The position numbers and the translations under genes were made by a program. This document shows positions 32,178-41,472 of a DNA stretch of 64,000 nt, one piece after another; position 1 is the stretch's first letter; each line of letters starts with the position of its first letter. Source of the DNA: JANNBN01 sp963763885 (lineage in GTDB: Bacteria; Actinomycetota; Acidimicrobiia; Acidimicrobiales; JANYDT01). Where the stretch lies: assembly GCA_963763885.1 (NCBI GenBank), contig CAVXQD010000007.1, forward strand, positions 1,922,001-1,986,000. Direction: 5' to 3'. The notes beneath the pieces are model-generated. The model was not told the origin of the DNA. It made no database searches and worked only from the letters and a program-made list of their open reading frames with translations.

Positions 32178-34561
32178 TCAGTTCCGTTCTCGCAGCCGAA
32201 GGGGGGTGGCAGGAGTTCACGCTTGGCAGCGCCGAGTGGGCAATCCTTGCCTTCTCCGGGCTGTCTGCACTTCTTGCCATCGCCGTCGGCGTATACCTGT
32301 CCAAGGATGTGCTGAGCCGCGATCAGGGTTCGCCCAAAATGATCGAGATCGCGAAGGCCATTCAGGAAGGCGCAGCGGCGTACCTGAAGCGTCAGTTCCG
32401 CACCATCGGCATCATCCTCATCCCGCTGGCCGTGATTGTTTTCGTTACCTCCACGGAGATCTTGAAGCCAGCTGCGGAGGGCCAAGCAAAAGGCGAAGTT
32501 GCACTGTCGTTCTTCCAGGCGGGCACGTTCCGAACGATTGCGTTCTTGTTGGGATGTTTTGCGTCGGGTCTCACGGGCTACATGGGCATGACGTTGGCAA
32601 CTCGCGGCAACGTACGCACGGCTGCTGCAGCGCTTGGTGGCTCGATGCCGAAGGCGCTTGACGTGGCGTTCCGCACGGGCGGCGTCGCAGGTATGTACAC
32701 CGTCGGCCTCGGTCTGCTGGGCGCAACGGCGATCATCGCGGCCTTCCAGAACACGTCGTCGGTCATCCTGGTGGGCTTTGGCTTCGGTGGTTCGCTGCTT
32801 GCCCTCTTCCTACGTGTGGGCGGAGGCATCTTCACCAAGGCTGCCGACGTCGGCGCAGACCTTGTTGGCAAGGTCGAAGCAGGCATTCCAGAAGACGACC
32901 CTCGCAACCCTGCAACCATTGCTGACAACGTCGGCGACAACGTGGGTGACTGCGCAGGTATGGCCGCAGACTTGTTCGAGTCATACGAAGTCACGCTGGT
33001 CGCTTCCATCATTCTCGGTGTCGCTGCATTCAAGTCTGTCTATCCAGACGACCCTAAGAAGTGGGTGCTTGGCCTCATCTTCCCGTTGGCTGCTCGTGCG
33101 GTCGGCGTGATCGCCTCAATCGTCGGAGTCTTCGCGGTCAAGGCTAAAGAAGGCGAAACCGATGCGCTGAAGCCAATCAACCGTGGCTTCCTCGTCGCTG
33201 GTCTCTTGACCGTTGTTGGCGTTGGTGCAGTCGCAATGGTCTACGTCGGCAACGATGCCGGCGCAGTGTCCAACATCGGCCTGCGTTGCTGGGGTGCCGT
33301 CGTCATCGGCCTCGTGCTTGCACAGTTGGTAAGCAGACTTACGGAGTACTACACGGCTACGCACTTCAAGCCGGTAAAAGACATCGCTGAGTCTGCTCGC
33401 ACCGGTCCGGCCACCGTGGTGCTGTCCGGTACGAGCGCTGGCATGGAATCATCTGTGTACGCAGTACTTGCAATCGCCCTGGCCATTGGCGTTGCCCTGA
33501 TCCTCGGCGATGGAAACCTTCCCGTCAGCTTTTACCTCGTCGCTCTCTGCGGCATGGGTATGTTGGCAACCACCGGCGTCATCGTGGCTGAAGACACCTT
33601 CGGTCCTGTATCGGACAACGCTGCCGGTATCGCTGAAATGTCTGGCGAGTTCCACGGCGAACCCGAGCGCATCATGGTCAGCCTCGACGCAGTGGGTAAC
33701 ACCACCAAGGCCGTTACCAAGGGCTTCGCTATCGGCTCGGCTGTCATTGGCGCCGTTGCCATCTTCGCCTCCTTCATTGAAGGAGCCGTCAAGGGCGGCG
33801 TTGGCAAGTTGGTCACCGGCACCGGTGAATTGCTCACCAAGGAAATGATCGAGACCGCCGAGAAGGGTCCCCGTGGCGTCTTCGATCTGCTGCCAATCAA
33901 CGTTGCAGATCCAAAGATCTTCATCGGTCTGCTCATCGGTGGATCCGTTCCGTTCCTCTTCTCATCGCTCGCTATTCGTGCGGTAGGCCGCACCGCTGGT
34001 GTGGTTGTGCAAGAAGTTCGTAACCAGTTCGCTGACGGCAAGATCATGGCTGGAACCAAGAAGCCCGACTACGGTCCCGTCATCGACATCTGCACCGCTG
34101 CTTCACTGCGAGAGTTGGCTACCCCAGCCTTGTTGGCAGTGCTCACCCCAGTAATCGTCGGCTTCGGACTCAGCTTCGCAGCGCTCGGTGCGTTCTCCGC
34201 GGCGGTCATCCTCACCGGCCAACTCATGGCCAACTACCTGTCAAACGCAGGTGGTGCTTGGGACAATGCAAAGAAGTACATCGAAGACGGCCACGAAGGC
34301 GGCAAGGGTTCCGAGGCTCACAAGGCTGCGGTCATCGGCGACACCGTGGGTGACCCGTTCAAGGACACTGCTGGCCCAGCGCTCAACCCGCTGATCAAGG
34401 TGATGAACCTCGTTTCGCTCCTCGTCTTGCCAGCCATCATCTCGCTGCAGGACAACAACGCTCGCTACTTGGTGGCCGCAGCTGCGCTCGCCGTTGTCAT
34501 CGGGTCGTTGATGTTCTCCGCCAAGCAAGGCGATGTCCTCAAGGCCAGCACCGCTCACTGA
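32174..34561 (+). CDS. hppA: K+-independent proton-pumping membrane pyrophosphatase
   Basis: 795 residues with about 16 membrane helices. Pyrophosphate/Mg sites: FTKAADVGADLVGKVEAG, EDDPRNPATIADNVGDNVGD, later GNTTKAVTKGFAIGSA and NAGGAWDNAKKYIEDG. In GNTTKAVTKG the lysine and, three residues on, threonine are the residues that mark K+-independent, H+-pumping enzymes (K+-dependent ones have Ala and Gly). It couples pyrophosphate hydrolysis to proton export across the cytoplasmic membrane. Translationally coupled to the metalloregulator gene; followed by a strong terminator. Confidence 0.96.
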   Translation: MISSVLAAEGGWQEFTLGSAEWAILAFSGLSALLAIAVGVYLSKDVLSRDQGSPKMIEIAKAIQEGAAAYLKRQFRTIGIILIPLAVIVFVTSTEILKPAAEGQAKGEVALSFFQAGTFRTIAFLLGCFASGLTGYMGMTLATRGNVRTAAAALGGSMPKALDVAFRTGGVAGMYTVGLGLLGATAIIAAFQNTSSVILVGFGFGGSLLALFLRVGGGIFTKAADVGADLVGKVEAGIPEDDPRNPATIADNVGDNVGDCAGMAADLFESYEVTLVASIILGVAAFKSVYPDDPKKWVLGLIFPLAARAVGVIASIVGVFAVKAKEGETDALKPINRGFLVAGLLTVVGVGAVAMVYVGNDAGAVSNIGLRCWGAVVIGLVLAQLVSRLTEYYTATHFKPVKDIAESARTGPATVVLSGTSAGMESSVYAVLAIALAIGVALILGDGNLPVSFYLVALCGMGMLATTGVIVAEDTFGPVSDNAAGIAEMSGEFHGEPERIMVSLDAVGNTTKAVTKGFAIGSAVIGAVAIFASFIEGAVKGGVGKLVTGTGELLTKEMIETAEKGPRGVFDLLPINVADPKIFIGLLIGGSVPFLFSSLAIRAVGRTAGVVVQEVRNQFADGKIMAGTKKPDYGPVIDICTAASLRELATPALLAVLTPVIVGFGLSFAALGAFSAAVILTGQLMANYLSNAGGAWDNAKKYIEDGHEGGKGSEAHKAAVIGDTVGDPFKDTAGPALNPLIKVMNLVSLLVLPAIISLQDNNARYLVAAAALAVVIGSLMFSAKQGDVLKASTAH

Positions 34562-34628
34562 GCGGCCCCTGCAGCGCCTCTTTGTCGCAAACGTGGGCTC
34601 CGGGCCCACGATCAGCTTTCGGGCCGCT
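34561..34628 (+). other. Structured 3' leader-out region after hppA
   Basis: AGCGGCCC (34561-34568) can pair with GGGCCGCT (34621-34628), enclosing an internal hairpin CGTGGGC/GCCCACG (34592-34610, five-base loop). It precedes the rho-independent terminator at 34642. Perhaps an RNA-stabilising 3' structure. Confidence 0.4.
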
Positions 34629-34641
34629 GTGCCCGCATAGG

Positions 34642-34675
34642 AAACGGTGAAGGTCTTGTACCTTCACCGTTTTTT
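34642..34675 (+). terminator. Rho-independent terminator of hppA
   Basis: AAACGGTGAAGG pairs perfectly with CCTTCACCGTTT over a seven-base loop and runs into six T residues (34670-34675). Confidence 0.95.
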
Positions 34676-34701
34676 CGCGTCCGGAAACGGTTGCGCGAGG
34701 T

Positions 34702-35592
34702 TTAGGCCCGTTCGGAACTTGGCAACTGGTCGGTGAGTCCAGGCACTGGGCCGACGAGCTTTGCGAACACCACGATGTTGGACGTGTAGCTGGCCGCTGT
34801 TCGGTCGAATCCGCCGCCGCACGTAATGACCCGCAACTCGGCGCCATCCGTTGGGCCGTAGACAGTTCGGGTTGGAAACGCCCGTTTCGGGTAGCGGTCA
34901 ATTCGCGTGACCACAAACGTCAACTTCACGCCGTCGTTGCGGCGCACGGTGACTTCATCGCCCGGCTTGACCCGCCCTAGCTTGGCGAACACGCCCGGCC
35001 CCTTCGTTGAATCCAAGTGGCCGGTAATTACGGCTGGCCCGGGGTCGCCGGGGCGTGGACCGCCCTTCCACCAACCGGCTATGCCAAAGTCCGTCGGAAC
35101 CTCGAGTGCACCGTCCTGGTTGAGACCAAGGTCAATCAATTCGCTGCCCGTACTGATCGAGTTGATCCATATCGAAGCCGGACGTCCGTCCTGCTCTTCT
35201 CGGAGGGACGATGCGGGGCCAGCAGACGGAGAGGGGAGTGCGTTTGGCGCCACTCCTTCAACCTCAGCGGTCCCCAGACGGCCGTCTGCGGGCGTCTGTA
35301 GGGACCCTGCCACCTCAGCCGGCGCCGTTGGCGGGATGGTGACTACTTCGCCGTATCCGTGCGCGCCTCCGGCCATCACGGTGGCGCCGGCAACGGTGAC
35401 GGCGATGCTGGCGAAAGAGCCGAGTCGAATGTTGTCGGCCCCGGCTGTGCGACGCATGCCTGCAGCACGTAGCTGCAGGGCTGCTGATGCCCCTTGGGGG
35501 GTTGTCGTTTCGCCGAGAGTGCTGGTGCCACGCGCAACGACCCGCCGGTGGCGGGTCGGGGCAGCGTGTCGTGGAGGTGGCTTTCGGGTCAT
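34702..35592 (-). CDS. Class F sortase
   Basis: 296 residues. A basic N-terminus and one hydrophobic segment (~residues 57-75, IAVTVAGATVMAGGAHGYG) anchor it; a Pro/Ala linker leads to the sortase domain. Catalytic residues: histidine in VITGHLDS (~residue 192), cysteine in LRVITCGGGFD (~residue 258) and a later arginine near FDRTAASY. Class F sortases of actinobacteria attach proteins with LPxTG-like signals to the wall. The next gene upstream on the same strand encodes a surface protein with a matching C-terminal anchor layout, a likely substrate. Confidence 0.85.
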   Translation of the reverse strand: MTRKPPPRHAAPTRHRRVVARGTSTLGETTTPQGASAALQLRAAGMRRTAGADNIRLGSFASIAVTVAGATVMAGGAHGYGEVVTIPPTAPAEVAGSLQTPADGRLGTAEVEGVAPNALPSPSAGPASSLREEQDGRPASIWINSISTGSELIDLGLNQDGALEVPTDFGIAGWWKGGPRPGDPGPAVITGHLDSTKGPGVFAKLGRVKPGDEVTVRRNDGVKLTFVVTRIDRYPKRAFPTRTVYGPTDGAELRVITCGGGFDRTAASYTSNIVVFAKLVGPVPGLTDQLPSSERA

Positions 35593-35670
35593 GTTCGCCC
35601 CTGACCTGTTGGTCCGGTGTGCTGCCAGGTCTTCGCCAGAAGATTCAGAATCTGGCGGAGGCGTCGGAAA

Positions 35671-36723
35671 TTAAGCCGCGCGGCGCTTGCGGGCAGCAGA
35701 TGCAATGGCGAGTGCGGCGATACCAGCGAGTGCTGTAGCACCGACTGCGCCGCCACCGGCGAGGCCACCAGCACCCGATTCAACAGGGCCGGTCGGGACT
35801 GCTGGAACGGAGGTGTCTGGAGCGACGGTTTCTGGGGCAACGGTCTCGGGAGCAACCGTGTCTGGAGCCGAGGTCTCTGGTGGAGTGGTGTCAGCGACGG
35901 TGGTCTCCGGAGCAGCCGTGGTCTCTGGGGCCACCGTGGTCTCTGCGGCCGTAGTCTCAACCGCTGGCTCTGTGCCTGGAGACGCTGCACCGGCAGTCGA
36001 GGCCGGAGCGCTGGTTGCCGGCGTCTCGCCAGGGGTTGTTACTGCGGCAACCGCTGTTGGCTGAACGTCGATGAGACCCTTGAGCTTCAGGCCCTTGTCA
36101 GCCCCGCCGATGACGGCAACGCTGTACACGCCGCCGGACTGCAGCACCACGGTGGAAGCGAGCAGCGGGGTGGTTGACCCAGCTGCACGAACTTCGACGT
36201 CGTACTTGCCTGGATCCACGGTGAGGTAAGAGCTTGCGTCTGGAAATGCCAGCTTGGCTGCAAGTTCCTGGCCGTTGGTCACAACCACATCGACGGGAGC
36301 CTGGTCAGGGGCATCGTGCATGACGCGGAGTTTCACCTTGCCGGTTGGTGGGGCGGAGGTGTCGTCGGTGTAGAGCTTGCCCGTAATGGCGGCAAGTTTG
36401 CCGATTGCCGCAAGCGTGTACGCCCCGTTTGCTGCCAGATCTGCGTCAGCAGACACGATTGCAGGAACATCTGCTGCCGCGCCGGTGCCACGAACTTCGA
36501 TCTTGTGCTTGCCGACAGGAAGCTCGAGATAATTCGAATGCTTCTCATAAGCCACGTTGGTCAGTCGCTTGACGCCATCGAAATAGACGTCGATGGCTGG
36601 CGCATCAGGGGAGAAATGGGCAATGCGCAGTTTGGCTGCGCCGCTCTGGGCAGAGGACCCGCTCAGAGGGGCTACTGCTGCAACAAAGGCTGCGCAGATC
36701 ACCAGAAGGCTACGAGATTTCAC
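35671..36723 (-). CDS. Cell-surface DUF4397 protein with Thr/Pro stalk and C-terminal anchor
   Basis: 350 residues. GTG at 36723 with GGAAAGG eight bases upstream gives a perfect signal peptide (KSRSLLVICAAFVAAVAPLSG). Residues ~28-215 hold DUF4397 repeats, each beginning KLRIAHFSPDAPAIDVYFDG or KLRVMHDAPDQAPVDVVV. A repetitive stalk of ETTVAPETTAAPETT and PETVAPETVAPD units follows. The end is PTGPVESGAGG, a hydrophobic helix and RKRR: the layout of a sortase signal, though a strict LPxTG is absent. Located upstream of the class F sortase on the same strand. Confidence 0.85.
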   Translation of the reverse strand: MKSRSLLVICAAFVAAVAPLSGSSAQSGAAKLRIAHFSPDAPAIDVYFDGVKRLTNVAYEKHSNYLELPVGKHKIEVRGTGAAADVPAIVSADADLAANGAYTLAAIGKLAAITGKLYTDDTSAPPTGKVKLRVMHDAPDQAPVDVVVTNGQELAAKLAFPDASSYLTVDPGKYDVEVRAAGSTTPLLASTVVLQSGGVYSVAVIGGADKGLKLKGLIDVQPTAVAAVTTPGETPATSAPASTAGAASPGTEPAVETTAAETTVAPETTAAPETTVADTTPPETSAPDTVAPETVAPETVAPDTSVPAVPTGPVESGAGGLAGGGAVGATALAGIAALAIASAARKRRAA

Positions 36724-36803
36724 GAAAGACACCTTTCCGCGGGGGAAGACACGGGAACTAAGCATGGTTTCTACACCGCCAAACAGCGCGTACGGTGGAT
36801 TTC

Positions 36804-39746
36804 GTGTCAGACACCGCTGTTCCCGCACGCCCGAAACGCAGCTCAGCTGCCACCGGCGGCAAGCCACTTGTGATCGTCGAGTCTCCGGCGAAGGCCAAAA
36901 CCATCGCTGGGTTCCTGGGATCGGACTACGTGGTCGAGGCCTCCATCGGCCATATCCGCGACCTTCCTCGAAGCGCCGCCGACGTCCCAGCCGAGTACAA
37001 GGGGACCGCCTGGGCAAAGCTGGGCGTGGACGTCGACAACAACTTCGAGCCGTTGTATATCGTCGCTGCCGAGAAGAAAGCACACGTAGCGAAACTCAAG
37101 GCGCTGTTGAAGGACGCTGGCGAGTTATATCTCGCAACCGACGAAGACCGCGAAGGCGAGGCCATTGCCTGGCATCTCTTGCAGGTACTGAAGCCCAAGG
37201 TTCCCGTCAAACGGATGGTCTTCCACGAAGTCACTCGTGGTGCCATTCAGCGGGCCATCGAGGAGTCCAGGGATCTCAATCAGTCGCTGGTCGAAGCGCA
37301 GGAAGCGCGCCGAATCCTTGACCGCTTGTACGGCTACGAGGTTTCGCCGGTTCTGTGGAAGAAGGTGCTTCCCGGGTTGTCCGCTGGTCGAGTCCAGAGC
37401 GTTGCTACCCGCCTGGTGGTGGAACGTGAGCGCGCTCGCATGCGCTTTGTGTCAGCCGGCTACTGGGACCTCAACGGCACGTTTGCGGCAACCACAGCGC
37501 AAGACAAGATGCCGTTCCAGGCCACCATGATTTCGCTCGACGGTCGTCGCCTGGCAACGGGTCGTGACTACGAAGAAGACGGTCGCCTCAAGGGCACCGC
37601 TGTCGTCGCCCTCGACGAGGCGCGCGCCAAAGCGTTGGTCGCCGGTTTGGCTCAATCGTCGTTTGCCGTCACTGCCGTCGAAGAGAAGCCGTATCGACGT
37701 TCGCCATCGGCGCCGTTCATGACGTCAACGTTCCAGCAAGAGGCTGGTCGCAAACTGCGGATGTCGTCAAAGACCGCAATGCGCATCGCTCAGTCGCTGT
37801 ACGAAAACGGCCACATCACCTATATGCGTACGGACTCCACAACCCTGTCCGAGACCGCTCTTGCAGCCGCTCGTGCCCAGGTGGTGGAGCTGTACGGCCG
37901 TGACTACCTCCCAGACCAGGCTCGGCGCTACGAGACCAAAGTCAAGAACGCGCAAGAAGCTCACGAAGCCATTCGTCCGGCCGGCGAGTCGTTCCGCACT
38001 CCAGCCTCGCTTCGTTCAGAGTTGTCCGCAGACGAGTTCCGTGTCTATGAACTCATATGGATGCGTACGGTCGCGTCGCAGATGCACGATGCGCGCGGCA
38101 CCAGTGCCACCATTCGCCTTGGCGCAACTTCCGCTGCTGGTGAAAAGGTGGAGTTCTCTGCCTCGGGCAAAGTCATCACGTTCCCAGGCTTCCTGCGTGC
38201 GTACGTCGAAGGCTCAGACGACCCAGACGGCGACTTGGAAGACCGCGAAGTTCGGCTTCCCAACGTCGCCACCGGCGATGCGCTCGGTGTGTCTGAACTT
38301 GCTGCCGCTGGTCACAACACGCAGCCTCCGGCACGGTACACCGAGGCGTCGCTGGTCAAAGGAATGGTTGACCTTGAAGTTGGCCGTCCCGCTACGTACG
38401 CGTCCATCATCGGCACCATCCAAGATCGTGACTACGTGTTCAAGAAGGGCATGGCACTTGTGCCCACCTTCAAAGCGTTCGCGGTCACCAACCTGCTGGA
38501 ACAACACTTCGGCGACCTCGTCGACTATGCGTTCACGGCAAAGATGGAAGAAGACCTGGACGAGATTGCCAAGGGGCAAGCCAAGTCAACTCCGTGGCTG
38601 CGCCGCTTCTACTTCGGCCCCGATGCAGGGCCCGATGGTGCTCCGTCCAACGGTGTCAGTTCGCATCCAAACCCGTCGGGTTCGGCGTCGTCAGTTTCTG
38701 CACTTGGGCTGGCCCGTTTGGTGTCAGACGAACTGGGCAGCATCGACGCAGCGGCCATCAACTCCATTCCCATCGGTATCGACGAGCAAGGTCGTGAAGT
38801 CGTTGTGAAGGCTGGCCGCTACGGCCCGTATGTGAAGCGAGGTGAAGACAGCGCGTCCGTTCCCGAATCGCTTGCTCCCGATGAGCTGACGCTTGCCAAG
38901 GCGGCCGAACTGTTGGCTGCTCCGAAGAACGATCGCGTACTTGGCACCGACCCCGCCACTGGGTTACCCATCTACGTGAAGGCCGGACGGTTTGGTCCTT
39001 ACGTGCAGCTCGGCGATGTGGAATCCCTGGTGGCCATGGCCGCTGCCACGCTTGCAGCCGATCAGGCCGCTGCCGAAGCCGCCGCAGCCGCAGCTGAGAA
39101 GGCTGCTGCTGATGCGCTTGCCTCCGGTGCCGGGGGAACCGCTGGCAAGAAGCCGAAGAAAGCCACAGCCAAGAAGGCACCGGCCAAGCCAAAGGTGAAA
39201 AGGGCCGAAGCTCCCAAGCCGAAAGCGGCGTCGTTGTTCAAGACGATGACCGTCGAGACGGTCACACTCGATGAGGCGTTGCAGTTGCTTTCGCTGCCTC
39301 GCGTCGTTGGCGTCGACCCCGCAGATAGCTCGCCAATTGAAGCGTCTAATGGCAAGTTCGGACCGTATCTGCGCAAGGGCACAGACAGCCGCAGCCTCAC
39401 CGCCGAGGAGCAACTCCTCACCATCACGTTGGACGAAGCGCTGGCCATCTATGCGCTGCCAAAAGAACGCCGAGGTCGCGGCCAGGGGTCGGCTACTCCG
39501 CCACTTGCATCCCTGGGGCCAGACATCGTGTCGGGCAAGCCAATGGTCGTCAAAGAAGGTCGCTTCGGGGCGTACGTCACCGACGGGGAAACCAACGCGT
39601 CGTTGCGTAAAGGCGATGACCCCGCCGAACTCACCGCGGAACGCGGCATGGAACTCCTCGCCGATCGCCGAGCCAAGTTGGCCTCCGAACCCGCAAAGAC
39701 AATCAAGCGGGGCGGCGTGAAGAAGGCCGCAGCGCGCAAGCGGTAG
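36804..39746 (+). CDS. topA: DNA topoisomerase I
   Basis: 980 residues. Toprim start KPLVIVESPAKAKTIAGFLG and acidic triad region YLATDEDREGEAIAWHL; SAGRVQSVATRLVV; catalytic tyrosine in ITYMRTDSTTLS at about residue 340. After the core come several C-terminal repeats (KAGRYGPYVKRGEDS, KAGRFGPYVQLGD, SNGKFGPYLRKGTD, KEGRFGAYVTDGE), typical of actinobacterial TopA, interrupted by an Ala/Lys-rich ~60-residue stretch. Relaxes negative supercoils. GTG 36804 is favoured (GGTGG just upstream); GTG 36795 would add three residues. holB follows after seven bases. Confidence 0.96.
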   Translation: MSDTAVPARPKRSSAATGGKPLVIVESPAKAKTIAGFLGSDYVVEASIGHIRDLPRSAADVPAEYKGTAWAKLGVDVDNNFEPLYIVAAEKKAHVAKLKALLKDAGELYLATDEDREGEAIAWHLLQVLKPKVPVKRMVFHEVTRGAIQRAIEESRDLNQSLVEAQEARRILDRLYGYEVSPVLWKKVLPGLSAGRVQSVATRLVVERERARMRFVSAGYWDLNGTFAATTAQDKMPFQATMISLDGRRLATGRDYEEDGRLKGTAVVALDEARAKALVAGLAQSSFAVTAVEEKPYRRSPSAPFMTSTFQQEAGRKLRMSSKTAMRIAQSLYENGHITYMRTDSTTLSETALAAARAQVVELYGRDYLPDQARRYETKVKNAQEAHEAIRPAGESFRTPASLRSELSADEFRVYELIWMRTVASQMHDARGTSATIRLGATSAAGEKVEFSASGKVITFPGFLRAYVEGSDDPDGDLEDREVRLPNVATGDALGVSELAAAGHNTQPPARYTEASLVKGMVDLEVGRPATYASIIGTIQDRDYVFKKGMALVPTFKAFAVTNLLEQHFGDLVDYAFTAKMEEDLDEIAKGQAKSTPWLRRFYFGPDAGPDGAPSNGVSSHPNPSGSASSVSALGLARLVSDELGSIDAAAINSIPIGIDEQGREVVVKAGRYGPYVKRGEDSASVPESLAPDELTLAKAAELLAAPKNDRVLGTDPATGLPIYVKAGRFGPYVQLGDVESLVAMAAATLAADQAAAEAAAAAAEKAAADALASGAGGTAGKKPKKATAKKAPAKPKVKRAEAPKPKAASLFKTMTVETVTLDEALQLLSLPRVVGVDPADSSPIEASNGKFGPYLRKGTDSRSLTAEEQLLTITLDEALAIYALPKERRGRGQGSATPPLASLGPDIVSGKPMVVKEGRFGAYVTDGETNASLRKGDDPAELTAERGMELLADRRAKLASEPAKTIKRGGVKKAAARKR

Positions 39747-39753
39747 GCGTGCC

Positions 39754-41046
39754 ATGAGCCTGTTCGACGCCGACGATTATCTGCCCATCCCCGACGAGCC
39801 CGTCGAGGTTGCACCGCAGCCCGTCGAAGAGCAGCCCGTCGCGGCGGCGGCGCTGCTTGATCAGTTACCGGCCGACGTTCCCGAAGAGATCCTCGACGCT
39901 GCGCTTGAAGAAGTGGCGTTGGTCGACGTTGGGCCACCGCCGGATCCCCAGCCGGTTGTGCTTGCACCGTCGTCGGTCGATCTGTGGGAGCGGATCGTGT
40001 TTCAAGACCATGCCGTGGCGGCACTTCGGGCTGCCGCTCGACAGCCAGTGCATGCATATCTGCTCACCGGTGTGGCCGGGAATGGGTCGCGTCGTGCGGC
40101 GGTGTCCTTCGCCGCTGCGTTGTTATGCGATACCGGTGGCTGTGGGCGATGCGATGCGTGCATACGAGCCATGGCGCAGACGCACCCCGACCTTGTGGTG
40201 GTCGAGCGTGAGGGCGCTTCAATCAACGTCGACCAGGCCCGGGAGATCATCCGTCTTGCAATGCGCTCACCCGTCGAAGGGGCACGCAAAGTATTGGTGC
40301 TTACGGATTTTCACCTTGTCACCACGGCTGGGCCCACGCTGCTCAAGATCATCGAAGAGCCGCCAGAAAGCACCGTCTTCGTCATTCTGGCAGACCATGT
40401 CACGCCAGAGTTGGTAACCATCGCATCGCGGTGCGTTCAGATTCCGTTCGTCAATCCAATGCTTCCCCAGATCGTCAGTGCGCTTATTGAACGAGGTCTC
40501 GATGCGGACCGAGCGGATCGCGTTGCCAACGCTGCAGGCGGTCAGTTGGAACGTGCCTTGCTGCTGGCAGACGACGAACAATTGGCAGCGCGGCTCGCTT
40601 TCTGGCTCATGATCCCTAGCCGGCTCGACGGGTCGGGTGCCGCCGTGGCCTCATTGTCGGGTGAGGCGTTGGGGCTGTTGGACAACGCGGCTGTTGGCCC
40701 ACTCGAGGCCAGGCAGGCAGCCGAGGTCGCCGCCCTCGAGAAGCTCATTGAACAGCAGGGGCCACGCGGTGCGGTGGGGCAACGAAAGGAGCTGGTGGAC
40801 CGGCACAAGCGAGAACTGAAGCGTCTCCGAGACGACGAACTGCGCCTTGGCTTATCCGTGCTCCTGCGCAGGTTCCGCGATGCGTTGATCGGCGGCGAGA
40901 TTTCCCACGCCGAGGCACTGGCTGCCATCGACCGCATCAACGGCGTACAAGAACATCTGGAACGCAACCCAAACCTCAGCCTGCTCTTGCCGGCCCTCTT
41001 GCTGCAGTTGCCGCGCCTCGCGCAGCCAGCAGCGCTTTCCCGCTGA
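39754..41046 (+). CDS. holB: DNA polymerase III delta' subunit (clamp loader)
   Basis: 430 residues. The AAA+ core begins WERIVFQDHAVAALRAAAR; the P-loop GVAGNGSRRAAV is degenerate, normal for the non-hydrolysing delta' subunit. Zinc module CDTGGCGRCDAC, then HPDLVVVEREG, TTAGPTLLKIIEEPPESTVFVI and IASRCVQIPF. Part of the replicative clamp loader. Unusual: an acidic, low-complexity N-terminal extension of ~75 residues, and direct adjacency to topA without the thymidylate kinase gene that sits between them in many actinobacteria. ATG at 39754. Confidence 0.88.
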   Translation: MSLFDADDYLPIPDEPVEVAPQPVEEQPVAAAALLDQLPADVPEEILDAALEEVALVDVGPPPDPQPVVLAPSSVDLWERIVFQDHAVAALRAAARQPVHAYLLTGVAGNGSRRAAVSFAAALLCDTGGCGRCDACIRAMAQTHPDLVVVEREGASINVDQAREIIRLAMRSPVEGARKVLVLTDFHLVTTAGPTLLKIIEEPPESTVFVILADHVTPELVTIASRCVQIPFVNPMLPQIVSALIERGLDADRADRVANAAGGQLERALLLADDEQLAARLAFWLMIPSRLDGSGAAVASLSGEALGLLDNAAVGPLEARQAAEVAALEKLIEQQGPRGAVGQRKELVDRHKRELKRLRDDELRLGLSVLLRRFRDALIGGEISHAEALAAIDRINGVQEHLERNPNLSLLLPALLLQLPRLAQPAALSR

Positions 41047-41075
41047 CGGCCTCAGCAATCCGACCGGTCGAAATC

Positions 41076-41147
41076 GTGCCGGGAAATACGAAGCTGTGCC
41101 GAGATATCCGCTCGTAAACGCCGGCACAGCGCCGTATAACCCGGCAC
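41076..41147 (+). other. Nested inverted repeats after holB
   Basis: GTGCCGGG (41076) pairs with CCCGGCAC (41140), enclosing GCTGTGCCG (41093) with CGGCACAGC (41122). Both stems are perfect and properly nested, giving an extended RNA stem with a ~20-base apical loop, then AAAAG. It could be the holB terminator without a T-run, or a small structured RNA. The rest of the gap to the tRNA shows nothing recognisable. Confidence 0.5.
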
Positions 41148-41229
41148 AAAAGCTCTCGGCGAGTTGCCGATCGCCGTCGGGAATCCGGGCCAGTGGCACG
41201 AAACCGGTGTACTACTGTTTTCCTCCGCC

Positions 41230-41305
41230 GCCCAGGTAGCTCAGTCGGCAGAGCAGCTCATTCGTAATGAGCAGGTCGCCGGTTCGATTCCGGCCCTGGG
41301 CTCCA
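41230..41305 (+). tRNA. tRNA-Thr (anticodon CGT)
   Basis: Cloverleaf: acceptor GCCCAGG/CCTGGGC, D-arm GCTC..GAGC, anticodon stem GCTCA/TGAGC with loop TTCGTAA (CGT, reads ACG), T-arm GCCGG-TTCGATT-CCGGC. CCA is encoded (41303-41305). Confidence 0.96.
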
Positions 41306-41307
41306 AG

Positions 41308-41334
41308 AACCTCCTGAGTAATCAGGGGGTTTTT
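41308..41334 (+). terminator. Rho-independent terminator after tRNA-Thr
   Basis: AACCTCCTGA pairs with TCAGGGGGTT (one G-T pair) over a GTAA loop, followed by a run of T (41330-41334). Starts three bases after the tRNA 3' end. Confidence 0.9.
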
Positions 41335-41472
41335 CTCGTCAGGCCCTGTACGGAATCGACAGTGATCGAAATCGCCTTCGGTGTTTGATGTGGTTAGTTA
41401 TGACCATGGCGGGCGCGGTGTCCCGGCGCGTGTGTCAGCATGACCATCGGTTTACAAGCCAAAGGGGCACAA

